Below, piece after piece: positions 1-5,212 of a stretch of 8,098 bases of DNA (position 1 is the first letter of the stretch; every line of letters starts with the position of its first letter). The stretch comes from CAZPMT01 sp964587655 (GTDB lineage: Bacteria; Hydrogenedentota; Hydrogenedentia; Hydrogenedentales; SLHB01). The notes under the pieces are model-generated. The model did no database searches, was not told the origin of the DNA, and was given only the letters and a program-made list of their open reading frames with translations. The translations under genes and the position numbers were made by a program. The stretch is taken from the NCBI GenBank assembly GCA_964587655.1, contig CAZPMT010000183.1, positions 1 through 8,098 on the forward strand. Direction: 5' to 3'.

Positions 1-715
1 TTCCTTCCACCAATCGGTGCGGATCGCCTTCAATGACCGCTCGGTCCATGAACGCCCCGGGATCGCCCTCGTCCGCGTTGCAGATCAGGTATTTTTCGTC
101 TCCCGGGGACTTCCTGCACAAACCCCATTTCACACCCGCCGGAAAACCCGCCCCGCCGCGTCCGCGCAGACCCGCCTCGCGGACTTCTTCGATGATCTGT
201 TCCGGCGTCATCTCGCCCAACGCCTTGGCGAGGGCCGCGTAGCCTTCGCGCGCGATATGGTCGTCCAGCGAAAGCGGGTCCGTCGCGCTGTTGTTCCCGA
301 GTAACAGCCGCGTTTGTTTAGCATAGAACGGGACTTCGTTTTCCTGCGCCACCTTCTGCCCGGTGGCCGGGTCAGTGAACAACAACCGCTCAATGAGTTC
401 TCCGCCCAGTATTGTCTGCTCGATAATCTCGGCGGCGTCTTCCGGATCTACATGGACGTAAAAGATGTCGCCGGGACGGACAACGACGATCGGCCCCTGT
501 TCGCAAAATCCGTGGCACCCAGTCCGCTTCACCGTCGCCGTGCTTTCGAGACCGCGCCGGCGGATTTCCGCTTCCAGCGCGTCCGCCACTTCGAGGCCCC
601 CCATCGCGGAACAACCCGTGCTGCACACCGAGAGGGTATGGCCCGGTCTTGCCAACGCCGCGAGGGCTTCATCCTTCCAAGCCCGGAGATCGCCTGCCGT
701 CCTCACTCGTTCCAT
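1..715 (-). CDS. nuoF: NuoF-like NADH-binding flavoprotein with N-terminal [2Fe-2S] domain, HydB/HndC type (partial, C-terminus off the window)
   Basis: This is the FMN/NADH-binding subunit of an NAD(P)-linked redox complex, cytoplasmic. Only the first 238 codons are in the window. Residues ~27-100 form a thioredoxin-like ferredoxin domain with Cys31, Cys35, Cys67 and Cys71 (motifs CSTGC and TGCHGFC). Plain complex I NuoF lacks this domain; HydB and HndC of hydrogenases and some formate dehydrogenase flavoproteins carry it. The NuoF core then begins, with GRGGAGFPAGVKW at 185-197 (FMN/NADH site) and CNADEGDPGAFMDR at 212-225. The missing part should carry the SLBB and 4Fe-4S regions and perhaps an extra ferredoxin domain. 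The start is ATG at 715, two bases after the nuoE-like stop, with GAGGG just upstream, so the pair is translationally coupled. Family assignment is firm. Whether it serves a bifurcating [FeFe]-hydrogenase, an NADP-reducing hydrogenase or a formate dehydrogenase cannot be decided here. The gene symbol indicates family only. Confidence 0.93.
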   Translation of the reverse strand, partial: MERVRTAGDLRAWKDEALAALARPGHTLSVCSTGCSAMGGLEVADALEAEIRRRGLESTATVKRTGCHGFCEQGPIVVVRPGDIFYVHVDPEDAAEIIEQTILGGELIERLLFTDPATGQKVAQENEVPFYAKQTRLLLGNNSATDPLSLDDHIAREGYAALAKALGEMTPEQIIEEVREAGLRGRGGAGFPAGVKWGLCRKSPGDEKYLICNADEGDPGAFMDRAVIEGDPHRLVEG

Positions 716-717
716 GA

Positions 718-1224
718 TCAACCCTCTTCCATCATCGCGCGGATTACCCGTTCCGCCGAGCGCGGGGTCAGCTTGCCATAGTGTTTTCCGTCCACCACCA
801 TCACGGGTGCTACCGCGCACGCCCCCACGCACGCCACGGTTTCCAGGGAAAACTGAAAGTCCTTGGTCGTCCCGCCATCCTCGATCCCGAGAAGCCCTTT
901 CACCGTGGCCAGCACCTTGTTGCCGCCCCGCACGTGACACGAGGTCCCGCGGCAAAACGTGATCGTGTGTTTCCCATGCGGTTCGAGATAGAACTGCGCG
1001 TAGAACGTCACGACGCCGTAGATCTGGCTCATCGGAATGCCCGTGCGTTCACTGAGCTGGGTCATGGCGGGACGCGGCAGGTATCCATAAGCTTCCTGGG
1101 TCTGTTGCAGCAAGCCGATAAGGTCGTCGCTAGTAATCCGGCCACCCTCTTCCCGGCGGGCTTGCTCGAACTTTGTCACAATATGATCGACGAGCCCAAG
1201 ATCAACTTCAGCGACGGCATTCAT
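718..1224 (-). CDS. nuoE: NuoE-like [2Fe-2S] subunit (24 kDa family, HydC/HndA type)
   Basis: This small [2Fe-2S] electron-transfer protein partners the NuoF-like subunit encoded 2 nt downstream. The 168-residue product has an N-terminal helical part, including LLQQTQEAYGYLP and the family segment QIYGVVTFYAQF. A thioredoxin-like domain follows, with the four cluster ligands Cys91, Cys96 (CRGTSC), Cys132 and Cys136 (CVGAC). Length is typical for HydC/HndA/NuoE. I chose ATG at 1224. The open frame extends to a TTG at 1251, but AGGAGGG (1244-1238) lies between the two, downstream of the TTG, so it can only serve the ATG. Its spacing of about 13 nt is long. The adjacent order NuoE then NuoF with an N-terminal ferredoxin domain matches hydrogenase-type modules such as hydC-hydB rather than a full nuoA-N operon, though only two genes are visible. 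Family call is secure; the exact complex is inferred. Confidence 0.92.
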   Translation of the reverse strand: MNAVAEVDLGLVDHIVTKFEQARREEGGRITSDDLIGLLQQTQEAYGYLPRPAMTQLSERTGIPMSQIYGVVTFYAQFYLEPHGKHTITFCRGTSCHVRGGNKVLATVKGLLGIEDGGTTKDFQFSLETVACVGACAVAPVMVVDGKHYGKLTPRSAERVIRAMMEEG

Positions 1225-1237
1225 GACGGACGGACAT

Positions 1238-1244
1238 CCCTCCT
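1238..1244 (-). promoter_or_regulatory. Ribosome binding site deciding the nuoE-like start
   Basis: On the minus strand AGGAGGG is a near-perfect Shine-Dalgarno sequence. It lies upstream of the in-frame ATG at 1224 and downstream of the alternative TTG at 1251, so it argues for the ATG. The 13-nt spacing is longer than usual. An out-of-frame ATG at 1236 sits directly on the Shine-Dalgarno and would encode only nine codons, so it is probably not used. Confidence 0.55.
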
Positions 1245-1272
1245 GGTTCAAGCGGCGAAGGCGTCACGCGCG

Positions 1273-1301
1273 GAATTACACCTGCGGCGCATCGCCTTCA
1301 A
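1273..1301 (-). promoter_or_regulatory. Possible weak promoter for the NuoE/NuoF module
   Basis: On the minus strand TTGAAG (1301-1296) and TAATTC (1278-1273) are separated by 17 nt. The -35 matches consensus at 4 of 6 positions, but the -10 is poor. Position, ~50 nt upstream of the chosen start, is reasonable. This is a guess from spacing and location. Confidence 0.2.
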
Positions 1302-1385
1302 ATAGCAACACTTAAGGTCCTCAATGGAGCAAGAAGAAGGCCAACAAGGCAAGGACCTCGCCTTTGCCTGCTTCGATCAACTCAG

Positions 1386-1399
1386 TGGCTTATAAGCCA
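1386..1399. repeat. Perfect 14-bp palindrome TGGCTTATAAGCCA
   Basis: The sequence reads identically on both strands over 14 bases, with no spacer. It lies in the hpt/nuoE gap, about 160 bp upstream of the nuoE-like start. A symmetric AT-centred site of this size is the usual shape of a dimeric regulator's operator. The core also contains a -10-like TATAAG on each strand, but neither has a matching -35 at 16-18 nt. Function is unknown. Confidence 0.45.
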
Positions 1400-1461
1400 A
1401 ATGGTTACGGCCAGGGGGTTCTCGTGCCGGGGACCTGCCTTCCGTCGCATGTTAGCAAGAG

Positions 1462-1479
1462 CTTGCGGGCAATCGCAAG
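1462..1479. repeat. Small inverted repeat (6-bp stem, 6-nt loop) downstream of hpt
   Basis: CTTGCG at 1462-1467 pairs with CGCAAG at 1474-1479 across a 6-nt loop. A further GCAAG at 1455-1459 can pair with the same CTTGC arm, giving two mutually exclusive stems. It lies ~60 nt past the hpt stop on the minus strand and might stabilise the 3' end of the message. It lacks a T-tract and is too weak to call a terminator. Confidence 0.3.
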
Positions 1480-1540
1480 GGAATCAACGGAAAACCGCAG
1501 GCATTGGACACGATTCCCAGAGCAAGAACCGGAAGAGCCC

Positions 1541-2062
1541 CTATTCTTCATCGAGGACATACAGATCGGGCAGTTCACGACCGCATTCGTTGTAGTCGAG
1601 CCCATATCCGACAACGAATCGGTCGTCCAGCGTGAATCCGACGTAGTCCGCGGTCATCGGAACAACGCGCCGCGACGGCTTGTCGAAAAGTGCGCACAAG
1701 GCAAGACTGTCAGGGCGCCCTTCTCTGATGTGTTCCACGATGGCCGAGGCGGTTCGCCCCGTGTCAAGGATGTCCTCGAGAATCAGAACGTGTTTGCGCG
1801 CAACGCTCTGCTCGGGATGAAACGTGCATTCGACGCTGCCCGTCGATTCCGTGTTGCGGTAGCTGCGCGCGCGCACAAAGTCCAGCGTCACGGGAACGGT
1901 CAAACGGCGCATCAGATCTGACGCGAAAATGACACTGCCCTTGAGGACGGCGATAAGAAGAAGCTCCCGGCCCGCATAGTCCCGCGAGATCTGTCCGGCC
2001 AATTCCGCAACGCGCCGCTCGATCTGCATTGCAGTGATGATCGGCGTCTTACCCAGTCGCAT
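1541..2062 (-). CDS. hpt: Hypoxanthine phosphoribosyltransferase
   Basis: This is the cytoplasmic purine-salvage enzyme that converts hypoxanthine (usually also guanine) and PRPP to IMP/GMP and pyrophosphate. The 173-residue product is family length. LKGS at 40-43 is the pyrophosphate-binding loop. VLILEDILDTGRT at 93-105 is the PRPP-binding motif, with the acidic pair Glu96-Asp97. DKPSRR at 127-132 supplies the purine-contacting lysine. FVVGYGLDYNE at 149-159 is the conserved C-terminal hood segment ahead of LPDLYVL. The start is ATG at 2062, inside the 3' end of tilS; GAGG six bases upstream is a good Shine-Dalgarno. The 14-nt overlap implies translational coupling with tilS. The tilS-hpt pair is conserved across many bacterial phyla, often followed by ftsH; here ftsH is not the next gene. 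No key residue is missing. The main alternative, xanthine or adenine specificity, is not suggested by the motifs. Confidence 0.96.
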   Translation of the reverse strand: MRLGKTPIITAMQIERRVAELAGQISRDYAGRELLLIAVLKGSVIFASDLMRRLTVPVTLDFVRARSYRNTESTGSVECTFHPEQSVARKHVLILEDILDTGRTASAIVEHIREGRPDSLALCALFDKPSRRVVPMTADYVGFTLDDRFVVGYGLDYNECGRELPDLYVLDEE

Positions 2063-3449
2063 TCATCACCTCGATTTCGAGTATGCGACGCGTGCGGACC
2101 GTAACTGCGGCGTGCGCGCCGACCGCATGGCCCACAATCCATGCTATGCGACCGTAGCCGAGTACAATCAGTTGTGTATCACGTTCCCACTCGGGGATTC
2201 CAAGATCCACAAAGTAGTCTTGCAGTTTGCGCGTCCCGCTCATGCCGTACGGGACGAAGCGATCCCCCGGCCGCCGATGCCGCACGGAAAGAACGCTCCC
2301 CACCGCGTCTGCGTCAAACACTTGACGGAACGGAGAGCAATACTCAGCCCAGTCCTTGTCCGGCGGACCACCGAAAAGCGACACCTTGAACTTGTGTCCG
2401 AAGGCCTCGGTCAAGCCCGCCGCCTCCAAGATGACCTCAGCCAGGTCCGGATGCGGATGCTCTCCGGTTACAGTTGTTCGCGCGCGGCCGTTGGCCATCA
2501 GGAGGCCGCCCCCGAGGTCAAACCGCGCGCCGGTCGGGCCGTCGGCGATGAACCGCGCCGCCGCGCAGACCCTGTCGAAAGGACAGTCCACGCCATGCCG
2601 CCACGCGAGCATCAGCACAACCCGCCGTTGAACGGCCGGGTGAAGCGCAGCGAATGCGTGCCGGTCGATGCCTTCCTCCGCCGGCCAGCATTCCGCGAGT
2701 GCGCGCTCCGCTGCGGCATTCAGAAAATCGTTCTCACATCGGATCGATTCGCTCAGGCGCACGAGCGCCGTACGCACTTGCGGGTTGTAATCGCGGGCCA
2801 GATGAGGCAGGAGGTCGTGCCGTATCCTGTTTCGGACGTGCCGCGTGTCCGCATTCGACCCGTCGATCCGATAAGACGCGCCGCGCGCGGCAAGGTGTGC
2901 TAGGATCTCCTCGCGCGTGCAGTTTATCAAAGGCCTGATGATGCGCACACCCTCCTCGATCCTCACCGGCGGAATGCCGGCCAGCCCGTTTGCGGTGGTC
3001 CCGCGCAAGAGACGCATCAGGATCGTTTCCACGTGGTCGTCCGCATGATGCCCCGTGGCGATCGCCGTGCATTGGCGAGCCAGCGCCGTGCGTGTCAGGA
3101 AGTCGTACCGCGCTCCTCTCGCGTGCTGCTCGAACGAGAACCCGGAATCGCGGCACTCCTCGACGATTGGCCTGCCCTCAAGATGAAAAGGAACGCCGAG
3201 CCGCTCGGCCAGCGCGCGGACAAATCCGGCATCAGCCGCGCTTTCCCCCTCGCGGGTCTGGTGATCGAAATGGGCCACCTCGACTGGAAACCCGAGATCG
3301 CAAAGCACGTGCAGCAGACATACCGAGTCGGGTCCCCCCGATACCGCCGCCAACACGCGATCCCCCTGGGCAAGCATGCGATACTCGCGCAACGCCGCCT
3401 GCACGTGTTTCATGCACGCCTGGGCCATGGCATCGTCATCCGCGGACAT
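2049..3449 (-). CDS. tilS: tRNA(Ile)-lysidine synthetase
   Basis: TilS attaches lysine to C34 of the CAU-anticodon tRNA-Ile using ATP, so that it reads AUA; it is normally essential and cytoplasmic. The 466-residue product has the N-terminal PP-loop ATPase domain with SGGPDS at 37-42, AHFDH at 59-63 and GHHADDHVET at 133-142. RPLI begins at ~172, and the conserved stretch DGSNADTRHVRNRIRHDLLP follows at ~196-215. A central helical region comes next, then the C-terminal TilS domain with RHRRPGDRF at 390-398 and the KLQDYF segment. The open frame extends to 3680, but that extra 77-codon part is low-complexity and lies inside the upstream membrane-protein gene. ATG at 3449 has GGAGG seven bases upstream (3461-3457), which fixes the start. 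Only 28 nt separate it from the preceding gene's stop, and it overlaps hpt by 14 nt, so transcription with both neighbours is likely. Confidence 0.96.
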   Translation of the reverse strand: MSADDDAMAQACMKHVQAALREYRMLAQGDRVLAAVSGGPDSVCLLHVLCDLGFPVEVAHFDHQTREGESAADAGFVRALAERLGVPFHLEGRPIVEECRDSGFSFEQHARGARYDFLTRTALARQCTAIATGHHADDHVETILMRLLRGTTANGLAGIPPVRIEEGVRIIRPLINCTREEILAHLAARGASYRIDGSNADTRHVRNRIRHDLLPHLARDYNPQVRTALVRLSESIRCENDFLNAAAERALAECWPAEEGIDRHAFAALHPAVQRRVVLMLAWRHGVDCPFDRVCAAARFIADGPTGARFDLGGGLLMANGRARTTVTGEHPHPDLAEVILEAAGLTEAFGHKFKVSLFGGPPDKDWAEYCSPFRQVFDADAVGSVLSVRHRRPGDRFVPYGMSGTRKLQDYFVDLGIPEWERDTQLIVLGYGRIAWIVGHAVGAHAAVTVRTRRILEIEVMNATG

Positions 3450-3456
3450 GGGCAAA

Positions 3457-3461
3457 CCTCC
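3457..3461 (-). promoter_or_regulatory. Ribosome binding site fixing the tilS start
   Basis: GGAGG on the minus strand ends seven bases before the ATG at 3449. It lies in the 28-nt gap after the membrane-protein stop. It rules in the short form of TilS over the longer open frame that overlaps the upstream gene. Confidence 0.75.
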
Positions 3462-3477
3462 GGTTTCATGATCACCG

Positions 3478-5127
3478 TTACTGCGGCGCTTCTCTAACTC
3501 GAAACACCGAAGCAGCTCCCTGAGTGAATACCGGCTGCAGCCAGGGATGTTCCGCGGGCGCGATCCCGTTCGTCCGCGTTTCATTCGGCCCGAGGACCAC
3601 GTAGTGGACTCCATACCGGGCAGCGAGGTCGCGCTTGAACACGTCATCCTGCCGGACGAAGAAGCGATCGGCCAGCGCATCCTTCTCGTAGCGATTGCTG
3701 GTCAGAAGGTCGTGGCCCGTGAAGGTCTTGTTGCCCGCGTAGTACGGGATCAGAGGACAAGTGACCGGGCCCGCCAAGGCCAACTCGTTTCGTCCGGTAT
3801 TCTCTTCCAGCCACTTGAGGGCGGCGCGCAGATCTTTGGGAATGTAGTAGTTCGCGGGCTCGGCGTGCAAGGCAGTGAACATCCGTCCGTAAACAATGAC
3901 GTTGCTCGGCATGCAGAACGCGACGAACGCGCAAACCGCAAGGAGCTTGAAGCGTCCGCGCGTCATGCGATTTCCCGGGCGCGCACGTCGGTACCGGCTG
4001 CGAACCGCGGCGCAATACATCCGCCGCAACGGCGTTTCCACAATGAGGATCGCCGGCACGAAGGAGAACGAGTAGAATGCGGCCTCTTCGCCGTTGCGCA
4101 GAATGGGATGCAATTGCGCGACCACAAACGCGACCAGAATCCACAGCGAAAGCAGTATTGAGGAAGGTTTCATCCGGTGGAAATGGGCGGGGCCCTGGAA
4201 ATACAGGAAGAGAAACACGAACGGCAGGCCGTACCAGACGATGTATTGGAAAAACGAGACGACCTGCACCTCCAACTTCGCGTCGCCCAGTGTTCGCGTG
4301 GCAATCAGGAACAAGTAGTAGATCACGGCGGGGATCAGCATGCTGCCGGCCAGCACGTAATTCGAGAATCGCGACCAAATGAATCGCCGTTCGCGAAAGG
4401 AGAGCAGCACGGGATACAGCGCATAAATCGCGCAGATCTCATAGATGGCGAAAGCGCGGATTAGAAGATTGGCAAGCGCGCACAGGCCGCTCAGCACGAA
4501 GTAGCGGCGCAGTCCCGTACGCTCGCCTTCGAGCAGCAGTGCGTACGTGAGAACGATGAAGGCTCCCGCGAGGATGAAATGCGGCTTGTTGACGAGGTAG
4601 CCGAATATGGTCACGCCGTCCGTGTCACGGCAGAGGGGAAAGAGCCGGACATGCAACTCGGACAGACACCACGGAACCCATCCGAAGCCGGCGCCGAAAA
4701 CGATGATCGACAACGCCACGCGGCGTTGATAAGTGGTGCGCAGACACCGCGCGATGAGGTAGTACAACGCGAAGATCAGCGCCGCCACGGCGATAACCCG
4801 GTGTACGTGCCACATGGCCGCAAGTGAGAGCCCCGTCCATCGGGCTGCCTTCCCGTAGAGCCACCATTCCGGATGGAAATAAAGGCGCGGGAGCGGCTCC
4901 GGGGTAAGCTTGTTCTCAAACAGATTGAGGCCTTCTTGGGCCTGACGCGCGAACATCAGGTACCCGATCGAATGCAGCGCGCCGCGGCCCACGATGCCCA
5001 TGTATTCGCTGTTGGGCTCTTCGCTCCAATAGCCGTAGAGATAAGGCAACGTTCCGACGACGATGAAGAACACGACGAGCAAGGCCGGAAACAAGTACTC
5101 TGAGATCTTTGGCCGTGAATGCTCCAT
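3478..5127 (-). CDS. Polytopic membrane protein, probable GT-C-type glycosyltransferase-like
   Basis: This integral membrane protein of 549 residues has roughly ten hydrophobic segments, near residues 12-32, 108-128, 138-154, 179-200, 209-240, 258-277, 289-311, 324-339, 355-365 and 395-412. A large extracytoplasmic loop (~33-105) follows the first segment and contains acidic residues and FHPEWWLYGKAARWTGLS. The C-terminal soluble part includes LKWLEENTGRNELALAGP and RYGVHYVVLGPNE. This layout, with a first loop, a 'family H-P-x-x-x-L-G' region and a C-terminal nucleotide-sugar-like fold ending in 'W-L-x-x-N-T' and 'Y-G-V-x-Y', resembles uncharacterised bacterial GT-C/PMT-like proteins. I recognise the architecture, not a named enzyme. 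Donor (probably a polyprenyl-phosphate sugar) and acceptor are unknown. The start is uncertain: ATG 5127 has no clear Shine-Dalgarno, and an in-frame TTG at 5160 is an alternative. It follows the sulfatase-like gene by 85 nt and precedes tilS by 28 nt. Confidence 0.75.
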   Translation of the reverse strand: MEHSRPKISEYLFPALLVVFFIVVGTLPYLYGYWSEEPNSEYMGIVGRGALHSIGYLMFARQAQEGLNLFENKLTPEPLPRLYFHPEWWLYGKAARWTGLSLAAMWHVHRVIAVAALIFALYYLIARCLRTTYQRRVALSIIVFGAGFGWVPWCLSELHVRLFPLCRDTDGVTIFGYLVNKPHFILAGAFIVLTYALLLEGERTGLRRYFVLSGLCALANLLIRAFAIYEICAIYALYPVLLSFRERRFIWSRFSNYVLAGSMLIPAVIYYLFLIATRTLGDAKLEVQVVSFFQYIVWYGLPFVFLFLYFQGPAHFHRMKPSSILLSLWILVAFVVAQLHPILRNGEEAAFYSFSFVPAILIVETPLRRMYCAAVRSRYRRARPGNRMTRGRFKLLAVCAFVAFCMPSNVIVYGRMFTALHAEPANYYIPKDLRAALKWLEENTGRNELALAGPVTCPLIPYYAGNKTFTGHDLLTSNRYEKDALADRFFVRQDDVFKRDLAARYGVHYVVLGPNETRTNGIAPAEHPWLQPVFTQGAASVFRVREAPQ

Positions 5128-5212
5128 ACCTGGCTTTCGGAGTGCTGTTTCAACCCTCAAGAAGATCTCACTGCCGTGAACAAGGCTCTCATTCGTCAGC
5201 TCGATTCTTACG

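Larger units (their letters stand above)
1225..1540. other. Intergenic region between hpt and the NuoE-like gene; no gene seen
   Basis: These ~316 bases lie between the hpt stop and the nuoE-like start. I see no credible gene, tRNA or other structured RNA. The region contains a perfect 14-bp palindrome (1386-1399), a 6-bp stem with 6-nt loop (1462-1479) and an 8-bp stem with one bulge (1347-1369). The word GCAAG or its complement recurs several times. No hairpin is followed by a T-run, so I do not call an intrinsic terminator. The length suggests the NuoE/NuoF module has its own promoter instead of relying on tilS-hpt readthrough; a weak candidate lies at 1273-1301. Confidence 0.6.

Noticed and set aside
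1347..1369. Hairpin AGGCAAGG / CCTTTGCCT as an intrinsic terminator
   Set aside because: The stem has a bulge and no T-run follows on either strand.
1364..1921. 185-residue plus-strand open frame spanning the intergenic region and antisense to hpt
   Set aside because: Most of it is the complement of hpt, which is unambiguous, and the remaining part shows no coding signature or Shine-Dalgarno.
2034..2903. 289-residue plus-strand open frame opposite tilS
   Set aside because: Arg/Pro-rich antisense shadow of a well-conserved gene in GC-rich DNA, with no recognisable motif.
3450..3680. 77-codon N-terminal extension of TilS
   Set aside because: It lies inside the 3' end of the membrane-protein gene, has unlikely composition, and ATG 3449 has GGAGG at ideal spacing and fits TilS family length.
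5161..5212. Terminator between the sulfatase-like and membrane-protein genes
   Set aside because: Only a 4-bp stem (TCAC/GTGA) is present, without a T-tract.
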